Of a stretch of DNA of 64,000 bases, positions 33,276-46,835 are shown one piece after another. The translations under genes and the position numbers were made by a program. Source of the DNA: Ptychodera flava (Eukaryota > Hemichordata > Enteropneusta > Ptychoderidae). The stretch lies in NCBI RefSeq assembly GCF_041260155.1, contig NC_091935.1:1821001-1885000 (forward strand). The letters run 5' to 3'. The notes below the pieces were generated by a model that did no database searches, was not told the DNA's origin, and saw nothing but the letters and a program-made list of their open reading frames with translations. How positions within the stretch are numbered: position 1 is the first letter of the stretch; each line of letters begins with the position of its first letter.

Positions 33276-36200
33276 AAGTACGATGAAACTATGTACCAAG
33301 ATTGCAAATCCTGCATTTGTTTACCACTTCACATATTCAAAATCCAGCGGTGGCCTGTGGGAAATAGAACTTTGATTGACAAAACACACTGAGATATGCT
33401 AATTACATTTTTTCTCTGTATCTTTTTCAGAAACGGATGCAATCAGTGTCCTTGGTAAATCCATAAAAGAATAAAGGCAAGTTTAAGAAAAGTTACACAA
33501 TTTAGTCCCAGGCATATGTCCATTAAAAGAAAATTTATGTACAAGCCAGGGAGAAACAGGTCTATTGATGGCCATAATTGCAAGTCATGATGGCGATCCA
33601 CTTCTAATAATCAGGTCAAAGTTGGGGCAACCTTTTGAAGACTTAATGCCACAGGAGACCAACTCCTAATCTTGTAAAAGAGGTCCGCTGTGGTTTCACA
33701 AGCTAACTGCCCTTCAGTCTCAAATATCTCTGAATTCAGATCCAATTTAATGCGACAAGACAAGCTTTTTTGCATATTTCATGTTTTGTTTCTGCCGTGA
33801 GATGTTCAGCAAGTGCCCCAGGGTGTTATGCTATCAACATGGGTTATATCACAGTTTGTGGTGACCGTGGTTGTGTCCATGTGCGTGTGTACTTGTCTTG
33901 TGAATAATACGTCTATGCGGCGTTTCACTAAACATACACTTTTAATTAAGTTTGCTTGAAAATTTAAAAAAAAATAGAGGTTGGCGATTTTATGCCGATG
34001 ACGGCAGTGAAAATTTACATTGCTTTGAATAAAGGTGACACTATAGAATTAAATTATTTGGGTCATGCGTTTGATGATGACAGGGTTATCATGAATGTCT
34101 TGGTATTCAGCAATCTAACCGTCCACATAGCATACAACACATACCGCATTGTCAAAGGTACAAAATATTTGAGCCACAAACATCTATCGTCTGAAACAGC
34201 GAAACATGAGTGCTCAAGGATGCCACCCGCGTCGCCTGCTTCGGTTTTCAAAATATCCAGCATGCGAATTAATTTGTTCAACTTTTTTGCACCGTGTATC
34301 TATGAAATCAACGTCAATTTCATGCGTAATACGTTGTGGTAATCTCCATGTTACTGTGTCAACTCTGCAGAGGTACATTATTTTGTCAGTTTGTAGATGT
34401 AACTTTGAACTTCTGTCAGCAAATGCGTCTTTAATTATCATGTTTCACGTTGGGACACAGAAAAGAGACACACGGAAATGAACTCATGCAATGTAGCAGT
34501 CATCGATACTTTGCCGTGTGTCAGTATCGCTAAACGTCTTGTCAAGGATTGGAACTCAAACATTATAATATTTATACTCCCATTAGTTTCGAACTTAAGT
34601 TTCCAAACTGGAAAATACTTTGTATAGACATTAACTGCAATCGTGTTTGCGTTCAATGGGAATGGCTTGGTTGTGCGAATTGAAACAACAGCCGAATTTA
34701 TAGATTCAATTAATCCACAAGACAATTAATTTCAAATTATCACGAGGGAAGTTTCAATGCGATGGTTACTCTCTTTCTGTCGGTGATATAATCGAAAATA
34801 AGACAAGATACAAAGTGCCTACTTGACGCAATCCCTTCAAATGTGAATCCTTTCAGCGACAGAAAAGCTACCTTGTTCATTCTTAGTAAATAGTATTACC
34901 GTATCAAAGCACGTAACCTCATAAAAAATGCAACGGTATTGAAAGAACTAACATTGGTTGGAACACTGCTCCTAATTAGAGGCTAGGATGGGAACAAATT
35001 AGTATTGTGTAAGGCACGTCCATCCCCAGTCTTCTATAGTACATAACTGTAACAGCCAGATATCAAGTAGGCCGAGGGAATTCACGTTGATCTTTCTTGT
35101 CTGGTACTTTTTGATGTTAAGATTCAATTTTACTCAATCAATCAATCAATCAAGAGTTCCAAGATTTGCCTTGCTGTGATATTCAAAGAGGTTTGTTCAT
35201 GCTAAGTTCCGTAAATATCCCAGAATCACCCAAGATGGGTCCAGGTACACCTACAAGGATCGTCTTTGCAACAGCACCGGTATTACATCGATGCGTCAAC
35301 AAACCCAAAAACGGAATGTCTGATTTGACATGGCATATTCAAGTTTAGAAACTACCCGTCGACACAACTCTCCCTCTGTATACCGTGTAAACAAAACCGA
35401 TGCCTCAGCGTCACAAGTCAGAAACGCTATAGGTAGCTCTCATTCGCTGGCAATCAATGAGCAAGCACAGGACGATCACGCTGTCATCGACTATCGTTTG
35501 TTGTCTTCTGAGGTAGGAGAGATGGAACATAAAGATTGAGATTTGATATCCGAAATCAGAGTGACGTCAGCATATTAGACCCTCCATGCCGCCAATAATT
35601 CACATACAATGTAATGTTATAACAGTTACAAAACTCAAACGAGAACAACCGATCGATATCATTGATTAATCATGTATTCATGCAGACACTGTAATTTAAA
35701 AGTTGATTAACCATGTGCATATAGACAAAAGACATTAATTAACTCTGCAAGGCAAGTAAACGATCGTAAAGTTGACAAAGAATTCCCTATAAAGTGTGAA
35801 ATTACTACCTATCCGTACAAATGGAAAACCGTCTTCTGATTTTACAGTCTTTACACCACATTCAGCATTGAAGAGTCTATAGTATACACACAACTTATAC
35901 CAGAAAAACACTAACCTGTTTTATCCGCTTTGTTTCATGATCAAGATTTCTCTATCTGGAACATCTATTATCGATTTTTAGAGCCACTTTTACTCTACCG
36001 ACAGCTGGCTATGTTTACATACATCAAACAAATGTATGATCTCGTCATTCCGAGAGGCAAGCCAAGCATACGCTCTCTTCAAAGTCATCTACGCCGACAA
36101 CTGCCAGAGCAAGCCAAACGTCCGCAGAAGACGCTTGTGTGACTTGATGTGATAGTTTATCTACACGGATGTTGCCTTCCGTTTTTAAAACAGAACATGT

Positions 36201-39200
36201 AACAGTTTGCTTGTAAACAGGATTATGACAAGAAACAAATGCAAAAATATTGAATATTGTTACCGCTGATAATAGACCAGAGCTAGAAAAAGACTTTTTT
36301 TCTGTAGTCGTACATTGGATTTCCTATTGACGAAATGGAAAAAGTACCACTGCCAAAAATACTGAGCTACTCCACGTTCGACTTCCTGTATTTGCTGTTG
36401 TGAGATCTCGGTGTATAACTGTACTTGTTGAGTGTCCGTGAATTCTTTTAACACTTACAACAGGTTCTTAAAATCCACACGTTCTACCAGTATACCTTTT
36501 TAGATTATGAGTGATCCTTTTATCTTTGTTCATACAATCGTATTCTGTAATTCTTACACTATCACTGGTCGTGGGATTCCATACATCCTGTGAAGATCGG
36601 TCTTACTACTTGCATTTTGTATGACATCGGTTAAATATTTGTTGCCCAATTTTAACCAAACTTAACTTTTTAATGCCCACATTTTTCAAATGTTTGTTCC
36701 CACGCAATGGCATTGGTGTTCTGGAGGGTCTGTGGTTTTGAATAAATGACTAGCATGTAACAGTATTGTCATGTCGTAAAAAGACAACACCCTTTATAAG
36801 CTTAAACGGAAGTGCTCCATCCTATAGTTTGTATTATTGAATAGTACCCTGGACCCTGTAGAAATAAAGAATCATAATTGTAGATATGACGTAGTAAGAC
36901 TATTGACTCTATTCATGAGAAAGGTATAGTCGGGTGAAATTTGAAACGCGGGAAAGTTATCATTTTTTGCATAACAATAGATGTCATACAATCAATTTGG
37001 TACCATTGTGAAGTTCATTTGTAATTTACATGTCAATAATAGTGGCTTGACTCCATCAACGAAACATATGCACGAATAAATAATTTTTCTTAAACTAATA
37101 TTCGTATCAAGCTGGTTTATACCTGAAATTAGTTTATTGTGATATTTTAATAGGTGTCACCAATATTTGCGATTCGAAATCGTTTTGTCGACCTCAGTAA
37201 TGATGTCATTTAGCGCATACTACATTCACTTAACTGACACAGTTCTTGTCTTCTGATTTTTGACTTGATTTAGAGGATCAACATATTTAATGATGTAGAG
37301 GGCTAAAATGTACTTTAAAAAGTTCAGTTTTCACTGAAGATTGTTTGTGAGTCAAAAAGGCACACAATAATTAACAATCCCTGAAATGTTGGTGCATTTC
37401 CAACAAAAACTTTACAGATGATCGTGTTAGTGTTATACAATGCCAGTGCAATTCTAGTATGAGATCCACAGTCGCTGCTTAGCTTTCAAGCGAAAGGCAA
37501 AGTCAAAAATAAACTTTAAAATGTTTGTAGCTACCAACTATAGATTAATTTTAACCCTTTTGTTATGCTTTATTCAACATATCTTATGTAAGATTTTGTT
37601 TTTGAGTTAGCTATTTTCCCTTGTCCATAAAAGTGATTAAAATACCAACGTACAATGTGATGTCTGGTAGTTTTAAGTGAAAGGCAAGGGTGACCAATCA
37701 TCATAAAAATCTACCAAAGTTCCACTGTAAGTGTAACTTTTGGCCATTGCTATTCGGTAAATTTATTCTTGAATAAACTGCAGTTTCTTGGTCACCTAGC
37801 TACAGCGACTTGCAATAGCTATGTTCGTCTATGGTCGTAAGAAGTACATTGTTTGTTACGTGATGGCTGTTGTTAACGATTGAATTCTATCAATGCTGAC
37901 AATGTCTGACTACAACACTCAATATTGGACAGATGAGTACTGACACGGTACTGGGAATTCAACACGCTGTAGATAGATCGAAGACCAAGAAACTGTAGAT
38001 GATAATACAATAATACGACCAAATATGGTGAAAGTTACCGTATCTCAGTTTGTTGAAATGAGTGGACGCATAGGCAAGGTTTGCGAATTTGTTGCGTCGA
38101 TGCACAGGGTACTGCAGGCAATATTCGTTTAGAAGTTATGGTCAATAAATGTCATTATTAAACTTTTTGTATTATATAAGCCTTAACTTTATCGTGTCTG
38201 TGCCTATATTACCCTCGCTATCTCTGTATAGTATTGTAAAGAAAACAAAAGTCCATATTTATTAATTGTTCCCCTAATCCCCTTCATTGATTTGTTCTAC
38301 CGATCATCAATGCGGGGTCTTAATTCGTTAGCAGTTCATACGGTAATAGCTATTACCGTATGCGCTGCTGAGTCAACACAGTTGAAGCGATACTGAAGAA
38401 TTCAACTTACTGACAACGGCTGTCGGGGAATGTACAATAACAAGCAAATAACGGATTTCTGACATTAGATGTAAACGATTGTACGATAATAGTGACGATC
38501 CCGATTTGAAGTTGTTAACTGTGTATTGTATGCGTGCAAATTATGTTTTTCTTCGATTTAAATTGTGTCTCATTTTTGTATCCGAACCCTTTGACATGTG
38601 TTTTTAAAATTCGACCATGATACTGGTGTTGACAATTTCACCATTCATTTTATCACGCAATTTGGGGGAAATATTTGTCAATGCAAAGTAATAATGGGAC
38701 TGAGACTGCATTAAGAATGGACCTGGTCTAACAAAGATCTTACAGACATGTTGTTGTCAGTCTGAGACCGTGAGACATATATCATGTACATATATGTGAA
38801 GTTTGATATCCGATTGTCACGCCATTAGAATAAAATTTCATCTATTTTGTAGGTTTTAAGATATGTGATATATAATCAGAAGGGAATAATAACGGAACAA
38901 ATTTTCAGTACTTTGAAATTAATGCAAATTACAACTTAATCGATACTTTCATATCTATCATGTTACGATTCATGTTCTTGTGATCTGAAGCAGTCATTGT
39001 GAGAAAATCTAACATTGGATTGATAGTAACGTGAATTAGTTTTATTTATGCGAGATACATCATTTTGAAACACACACCCTAGAAAAAAGACTTTCTATAT
39101 GCCGAACACAAAATTGATTCGAAGCTCATTAACCCACCTTTAGACAAACTGCCAACAGACATACAGACGCACAGACAGACAACAAAAGTATGAATTATAT

Positions 39201-40834
39201 TATCCCCGGTGTTCACACTCGTGAGCTAAAATGGTGAAAATTCATTCAAGGTCAATACGAAACACTGTTCGCGGTAAATAGTGAATATGTCATAAACACC
39301 AAACGGAAGCTGACATTTTAATATGGTTTGTCTCTCGATCGTTATGTCACATTGAAAGAACTTGGGATAGTCAGAACATAGAAAAATGCTAGTATCCCCG
39401 CACATTTTATTCAAGATGATAAGTTTCCGGAAAAGTAAATGTCACTCCGAAACATTATATATCGATCAAGTTGTCCCATCTCCAAGTGAGTACTCGTATC
39501 TCTAAAGCTTTATATTTTCACATTACGTTAGAGAAATTACGACATCCACTTAAAGTTTGATAGCAATTTACGAGAAATAGCCTTGACAATGTAATTTATG
39601 AGAAATAGTCTTATTTGTATAATCTATTGATATTGAACGAGAGTGGTTTAGAGCCCGCTTTACACGATAAGAGCTAACTAACCACTTAATGTTTACTGGA
39701 AAGCTTAAATTTGATTTGATTTACAATCCATTCGTCGATGTATGCTTTTAATGGCAATTTTCTGCAGGTAACCTTTGCAAGTTGAATCGATATGCGTGAC
39801 TTAGAGCTTACGGAAGTATGGACAAAATATCAAGCTAAAAGCAATTGTCGTCTTGACTTATTATGATATAAGAAGACTAATCAAATCTGTCGACAAATTA
39901 ATCCTATCATTACTGGTTAAGTTTAGATCACGCTATAATACTCTCAATGTTGACATTGAATACAACAGACACAGCGACAGTGGGGATTTTTGAAACGATT
40001 CAAGCTTTCGGCGACCGTTCGTACAGGCGTTGACTGTTTATGTTATACTAGCCATCACAATAGCAAGGTAAATTACTATGGGTTACACTGCTATGGTTTT
40101 GTAAGCATAGAACAGGGATCCCCTGGCGATCCTTGTACAACATATTATTACAAGGCCGAGTGACCACTATCTGCAAATCTTACATATGTATGAAACTATT
40201 ATGCCACCTCTGTGCGGCATCCTCGCTTGCTTTGAAATTCCTCCAACCCAATCAAGAACAGTTGAAGGCAACCTCAGATTACTTACAATCCTCCGGACCT
40301 AAACTGTGAAACCAAATTTTGATTTCCTGACATTTTATTCATTTTGTTCTCCACAACAGCGAAGACACAAAACTGATTTGACGGGTTGTCATAACATTTT
40401 AAGCCCAAGAATATGACAAACAACAAAATGTATGAGAGTAAAGTTGTTTTGAGAAAACGAAACTTATGTGAAAAAATAAACATTAAGAAATTGTTGTTTA
40501 TCACTGCTGTGTTATTCAAATTAATGTAGACAACGGTAGAATCTTGTGCGCGTGATTTTTAAGTCATTAAGCCGTTGGCAATGAACTTGCCTTGAAAAAT
40601 GTAAAAATACATTAATAATTGTTGGAATTCGATCGTTTTGAACGCTGTGAGGTTCTCCCTAGCATACCGTATATGATCGGTACTTAAAATGATTTGGTCG
40701 CAGAATTGACGACTGACAGACATCCCGTTGAAATAGACAACATTGGTGAGTCTCGCAAAGTTTCTGTCGTATTGTATTTTTAGTGGTGGTTTTCGACAGA
40801 CAGAAAGCAAGAAATATTTCCAAGCGTTTGTGTG

Positions 40835-40838
<4 letters not shown>
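33276..40838. other. Long stretch with no recognised gene
   Basis: AT-rich DNA. Only an (AATC)n run at 35136-35152 and the palindrome at 38337-38362 stand out. Open frames at 33992-34342, 35930-36142 and nearby have no domain, codon-periodic neighbour or convincing splice context. Confidence 0.5.
38337..38362. repeat. Perfect 26-bp palindrome (38 bp with two mismatched pairs)
   Basis: CATACGGTAATAG is followed directly by CTATTACCGTATG. Flanking GCAG and CTGC extend the symmetry after two mismatches. Confidence 0.95.

Positions 40839-40923
<85 letters not shown>
40839..40923. repeat. (GA)n microsatellite, 85 bp
   Basis: An uninterrupted run of about 42 GA units. Confidence 0.98.
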
Positions 40924-40927
<4 letters not shown>

Positions 40928-42330
40928 AGAACTCTACGTTCAAGGAAATAGCAATGCTTCAGTCTTAATCAGCTCCTTACATCTTTGAATCTTAAATTTT
41001 CATAAAATCAAAGGACACGATATATTTCCATACGATGTATCTCAAAAAGTGTCAACTCACTGCACCCAATAATATATGTGATCTTTAAAATAACACTACT
41101 TTTGTGTTAACCCCTAGTGTAACAAAAACCCAGCAGAAACATATGAGGATTCCCCCTCTTGAAAGTTACTTTATGGATTTGATAAATCTTAAGACCGATA
41201 GGTTCGAATTACCAAAACAATCAATATTATTGTTTTGACCAATCAGGTCAAAACGCCGTCAAAGGAGACTGCTGATGGAGTTAATGTTGGTGAAATCTTC
41301 GTTCCTGCCTGTAGTATTTGGCCAAACGCTGCGATTGACATTGATTTATACTTACAACGATAGTGCGCTTAGTCGTATGCCTTTGAATACGATCCCTCCA
41401 CTTTGTGTAACGGCCATGTTTCGAACAAGAAACTAAAACAATAGATAACAACAACGTCACAATTCACAAAAAGCTCTCTCACCCTTTCTGTCCAGCAGTG
41501 TACGACTTCAGCAAAGATGGTCGACCCTCTCAAACTCAAGTTTCGGAAGTAGAAGTGACGTTTCATCTTCAAAGATGCATTCATGAGTAAGAATGCTCCG
41601 AACGCAAGGTAGAGGGCGCGCCATCATTTCTTACAAAAATTGACAGGTAATAAATCTTGCCATAAACATCAGTTTGAAAACTCCAACCTCGCCTATTGTT
41701 AGCACAAAAAATAATATCATAAAATTTTCATGTAATCAATAAGAGTGATAATTTGAAATTGCTTTTTTGTGGTAATCAGTATGTCATTTTTGTTGCCTTG
41801 GGTCCATCGATTGTTTTATGCCAATATGCACGTATTGAATGAGTATACTGACTCCTTTGGGAGTTGTAAAGTGTCACTATTTCATATATGATTTACATTG
41901 TTCAGCATATTAAAGTGTAGCACATACATTGCTGCCCATCTGGAGACATGCATGTAAAGTAAACAATGACATAATTACTGATGAAATGATCTAACCGCTG
42001 TTCAACCGAACAGAAAACCTCGATGTACCTTAAAAGTAATGTTGGTTGACGTTTCGTATTCGCGATATCATCATCGTAATTATTTTAGTTTTAACCGGAC
42101 TAAACGTTTTTCTGGCACAATAATGATAACCGTCTGACAGAGAGACTACGAAAGAGTGCAACCATAGGTGGGAGACTCCAAACACGTTGATTCTTCGTGT
42201 AACACGCCAAGAAGTAGTGAAAAAGATTAAATACGACTTTCGTGTTGGGGAGGAGAAGCACAAAAGATCTATAAAGAGAAAGTTCAGAAAAATTCAAGAG
42301 GAAGAAGCAAACTGAGATTTCTTCTTAAAA
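40924..42330. other. Non-coding stretch holding copy 1 of a duplicated segment
   Basis: The part at 41696-42075 is repeated at 45868-46290. The rest shows no gene. The minus open frame 41369-41584 has no recognised domain. Confidence 0.5.
41696..42075 (+). repeat. Duplicated segment, copy 1
   Basis: Runs of close identity to 45868-46290 include GATAATTTGAAATTGC, GTTGCCTTGGGTCCA, GACTCCTTTGGGAGTTGT, CATATTAAAGTGTAGCACA and AACCGCTGTTCAACCGAACA. Copy 1 lacks about 35-40 bases present in copy 2 at two places. Confidence 0.85.
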
Positions 42331-42536
<206 letters not shown>

Positions 42537-43079
42537 CACGTATAAGGATAACAGCATCACGGAAAGTGAAAAACTAATATCAAATTAAAACGAAATGTTC
42601 TAATTCAAATGATTTTTTTGATTATGGATGAGTAAGAGACCCATGTGATCTCTGCATAATTGAAAGTGTCAAATGTTGCCCTTGTCATAAGTAAATTGCT
42701 CACAAAACTAGTCGTTTATTGAGACAAAATTCCAGGATAATTAAGTGACTAAATACGAAGAAAAGGCAAGAATCGTATTTGCATTTTGTTCCAAACAGAG
42801 AGAATTCAAGGCATCAAAATAAACAACGTCCAACTGTACCCTGAATCGTCTTTTCGCGTCTTTACTGATGCGAACTAGAATCAGATGGCAGAATACTGTG
42901 CATGTGAATGAAACACACATCTGCTTTGGTTTATACTTGTAATCGACATAAAAATATAAACAAGATGTGGTATGCGCTTCTGGAAAATATCCATTTAAAT
43001 AGTTTAGAGAATTTGTATCGTGTTCAGGTTCAGAAAGAATTTACTCAAACATCGTCAATATAACTTCGTACAAAACGAA

Positions 43080-43309
43080 TACGCCCTCGGAGACAGATGT
43101 CAGGACTCTCAAATTTCTACAGTTCTTTTCTGATCTCCCACTTGTGGGGCCCATTTTAAAGCTCTTTGAGAAAGAAAAACTTTCACTGCTTAGTTTTTCG
43201 CAAATCTAGATTTTTATCATTGATTTGGCAAGAGAATGGTTGAAAGCTTCATTTGGGAGAGTTTGAACACAAGTTTTAGCCTTTCACTTTCGAGGCGCAT
43301 ACTTCCTTA
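43080..43309 (+). mobile_element. R1 MITE-like repeat, copy 3 (internally deleted)
   Basis: Starts GCCCTCGGAGACAG and ends TTCGAGGCGCATACTTCCTTA. The central GGCGGCCATTTTG part seen in other copies is missing. Confidence 0.8.
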
Positions 43310-43912
43310 CTGTAAATGTCATATCAAATATGAAGAAATGTTTCGGTGATGTAGAAGCCAAAAATTCCGGTATGTGTACTCCAAAGTCATAAGTAACTGT
43401 GTCTATGTTCTCATGATATGGATATTTTGTGTGAAAACAGTGTGTTATGAAGTTACAAAAGAAAATGAATGCCTTAAGAAGGGAAACATTTTCATCACAC
43501 ATGACATCAATAAATACATTGTAAATAAGAAATGAATAGGGCCATTTGTCAAACAATATATTGACGTGTAGCCAGATGACAAAGTTTACGTTAAATGAAC
43601 GTAACATTGGTAGTATTGCTCTGTCATTAGGCATAGTACGTGAAAATAATTTTTGAATAAACTTAAAAATACCTCTCGACAGCGCAGGCATGCTTATCTC
43701 AATAAAGTAATGAATGTAATACCGATAAATACGTTTACTATCAAAATTTTCACAGCTCAGTTGACGCATATTTTTTCTTTACTATTCTTTCTTTCTCCTT
43801 TCCCTTGTTTACTCCGCTTTCTTCCATGTGGACATACGTGTGTTGCCTTCTGTTTAACGTACCTACCCTTCAGGCATTCTTGAACTTTAACAAGCTCAAG
43901 ACGACAACAGCC

Positions 43913-44100
43913 TTAAAGTAGAATTCACCTCGGGGACAGATTTTCGGACTCTCAAACTTTTGTGACATGTTTATCACTTGTAGGGCTCCCTTTGTAGCTT
44001 GGAGAGTAACACTAAATTTTTCACCGGCTAACTTTTGTAAAAATCGAAAATTTAACTTTTCCCTACAGAGTTAGCACAGAGATGGTGGCCTTTTTGAATT
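43913..44100 (+). mobile_element. R1 MITE-like repeat, copy 4 (truncated)
   Basis: Starts TTAAAGTAGAATTCACCTCGG and runs to GGTGGCCTTTTTGAATT, where similarity stops. The right half is absent. Confidence 0.75.
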
Positions 44101-44765
44101 ACAGTAGACGTTTAATAAACATGGAATCATGGGTACTAGTACCGTCACATCATGACAGTGACCTACCTTTGAGAGTCATTTTGCATATTAATCAGACACG
44201 CGGGTTTTCGACACAGCTACTTGACTTCAACATGTCATGTTCGTTTGAAAAAACTGCTTTGGTTGATCCTTGGTGTAAGTGAAAAATTGGAATGCACTAG
44301 GTTATCAATCAAAACCACAAGCACAACTTTCCTGTGTTTCTTGCAACAGCCTCTCCGTAGACTCTTGGCGAAACTTGGCGTTTACGACTTTTCAACCATT
44401 AATCAAGAGAGAGTGGATCAAATTTCTCAAATTTTCATGCATCATTTTATGTTTTGTCGATGTAATGCACACAGCAAAAGGTGTCGTAAATTTCATTTGG
44501 TGAAATGTAACTATAATATGCGTAAAAACTACGGTGTTTGGATTGTTCCACTGGAGAACAAGAAGCGCGGTGCAAATACAAAATGTTTTAGTTTTCCATA
44601 TCCACTCTTGTTTATATTCAAGAAGAGAATCTTGAAAAGCGACTCCAAGTCCGACGTTACGTCATCGTCCGTGACTTCATACCAAAATGAGGTTTTTGCT
44701 ACTAAATAAGTCCTTTTGTCGAGCAGATGATTCAATCAGCACTTCATTTTATACGACTTCGAAGA

Positions 44766-45098
44766 AAGGTAGATAGCGTTTCGGGGACAGGTATTTGGAC
44801 TCTCAAAATTTCTCAATTCTTTTCTGATCTACCACTTGAAGGAGCTCATTTTGAAGCCCTTTGAGTAACAAAAACTTTCACTTTCTTATTTTTTTATTTC
44901 TCCATAGAGTTAACACAGGAATGGCGGCCATTTTGAATTTCAAACCTCGGTAAATCTTGAGTATTTTGTTTCTCTAGTACCAAACTTTGCAAGGTGACGT
45001 CAAATTTTTATTCCTGATTTTGAAAGTGAATGGTTGAAAGTTTCCTCGAGGAAAATTTGAGCAAAAGTTTTTTACTATCGAGGCGCATACTACCTTAA
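44766..45098 (+). mobile_element. R1 MITE-like repeat, copy 5 (near full length)
   Basis: Starts AGGTAGATAGCGTTTCGGGG, contains GGAATGGCGGCCATTTTG and ends TCGAGGCGCATACTACCTTAA. Confidence 0.85.
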
Positions 45099-45154
45099 TT
45101 GCCATCCTATATGTCTATCTTGAATACTGTAATAAGATATCAAAATTACTATAC

Positions 45155-45346
45155 TTAAAGGTATACAGTCACCTGTAATATAAATATGCCCATATATGGT
45201 CAAAGGGGCGTTCCTTGATATTCAAAATACCCATGTGAGGGCGCTGTTTTAAAAGCGGCCACCCGCTTAAAATATGTGATTGGTTAGATTTTCTCTTTCC
45301 ATGGTAACTGTGGCGAAAATTGGAACAGGTGACAGTATACCTTTAA
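45155..45346. mobile_element. TTAA-bounded MITE with AGGTATAC termini, 192 bp
   Basis: Left end TTAAAGGTATACAGTCACC, right end GGTGACAGTATACCTTTAA: an 18-base inverted repeat with one mismatch inside TTAA at each side. This is consistent with a piggyBac-type target. No coding sequence. Confidence 0.85.
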
Positions 45347-45754
45347 TGTTGTGTTCTCCAATAAGATGTTTGGATTAGAGCTACTGATTCACGAACTACA
45401 GAAAAATATTTTGAGAAAGAGAAATCAGATGCGTACGCAGACTCATTAACTCTGTGAATGTTGGTGTTTGACTTTGTCTTTTATATCACCCGGTATTGTG
45501 ACAGCACAAATGACATCACTTTCACGCGAGAAGCAGCTTGAGCGTCGCTATTGAAACTATCGGAAAGGTAGCGTAGATCGGTGGTTGTTGTGGGCCTCTT
45601 CTCTCAAAATTTGCATTTCCCAGTGAAGAATTTTGACCTCAAGATTCATCAAAGCACTGTAGTCTGTCTGTATTTTGGTCATAGGGTACACTTTTGGTCA
45701 AGTCTGGTTCCAGTGTGTGTGAGAAATTTAACAATCTGATAATACTTTAATTGT

Positions 45755-46500
45755 CTGGGTGTGATAATTTTATGATATCCGTGATGTTTGGCTTGAGCAC
45801 CATACTGTGCCAGGTTTCACCGAATTTTATGTCAGCCTACTGTCTTACCTAACCATTTAAACCGATTGTTAGCACAAAAGATAATATCATGAAATATTAA
45901 TGTAATAAACGTAAGTGATAATTTGAAATTGCTTTTTTTCCTTGGTAATCAGTATGTCATCTTTTGTTGCCTTGGGTCCAACGATTGTTTTATGCTCCAT
46001 TTAATTGGTGATATGCCAACATGTACGTATTGAATGAGTAAAATGACTCCTTTGGGAGTTGTGAAGTATTACTCTGTCAAGAACATGCTACTTCATATAT
46101 GATTTACATTGTTCGGCATATTAAAGTGTAGCACATACATTGCTGCCCACCTGGAGACATGTATGTAAAGTAAACAATGACATAATTACCTATGCAAACG
46201 ATATAACCGCTGTTCAACCGAACAGAAAACCTCGATGTATTCTGCAAATATAGTTGGTTGGCGTTTTATACCCGTGATATCATCACGAGAGAGTATGATA
46301 ATTTCATGATTTCCCTGATGTTTGGTTTGGGTTAGCTGCAATAATTGTATCCCTGGTGGGGCTGGGCCGTGCGTCTAGAGTTTCTTTCGTGCGGCTCGCG
46401 CTATGCCCCAATAGCGCGAGCAGCACGACAGAAGAGGTTTGAGTATGCCAGCTTTCACAGAATTTTATGTCAACCTAGTGTCTTACCTAACCACTTTGTT
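45755..46500 (+). repeat. Composite: duplicated segment copy 2 between two approx. 110-bp direct repeats
   Basis: The core 45868-46290 is copy 2 of the segment at 41696-42075. It is preceded (45755-45865) and followed (46296-46500) by related sequence: GATAATTTTATGAT, TGATGTTTGG, then AATTTTATGTC and TGTCTTACCTAACCA. The second flank is split by about 100 bases of GC-rich sequence (GTGCGGCTCGCGCTATG). The core therefore sits between direct repeats that are missing around copy 1. Confidence 0.7.
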
Positions 46501-46724
46501 TTGAAGACGTCTCCTAATGGGTGTATCTACGATACCGCATTACCATTCCACTATTGATAATACCCAAGTTGTCAAGGTGTAATTTATTATGAGCTCATGA
46601 CGCATTTTATTTCTGTGGGAGAGCATAATTACACATGCCACGTTCATACTCATAAGGCCAAAATATGGAAGGTTGTATGAAGGTTCCTCTCATTTCTTCT
46701 CATGTGAGCTGTTGTGTAGGTCAA

Positions 46725-46835
46725 GTGACCAGGGGTAATAATAATTGTAAAGCGCCTTGAGCACAAGTACCTGTGGATATATGCGCTATATAAGAACCCA
46801 TTATTATTTTATAATAATTATTATTATTAATACAA
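46725..46835 (+). mobile_element. SINE-like 3' end with (ATT)n tail
   Basis: TTGTAAAGCGCCTTGAGCAC followed by GCGCTATATAAGAACC and an ATTATTATT-rich tail is the conserved 3' end of many animal SINEs and the LINEs that mobilise them. The 5' boundary is not clear. Confidence 0.65.

Noticed and set aside
43284-43769. 161-codon minus-strand frame
   Set aside because: It overlaps the end of R1 copy 3 and has no domain or splice context.
44221-44709. 162-codon plus-strand frame
   Set aside because: No domain is recognised. It lies in the gap between two R1 copies, and its length alone is not enough in AT-poor local sequence.
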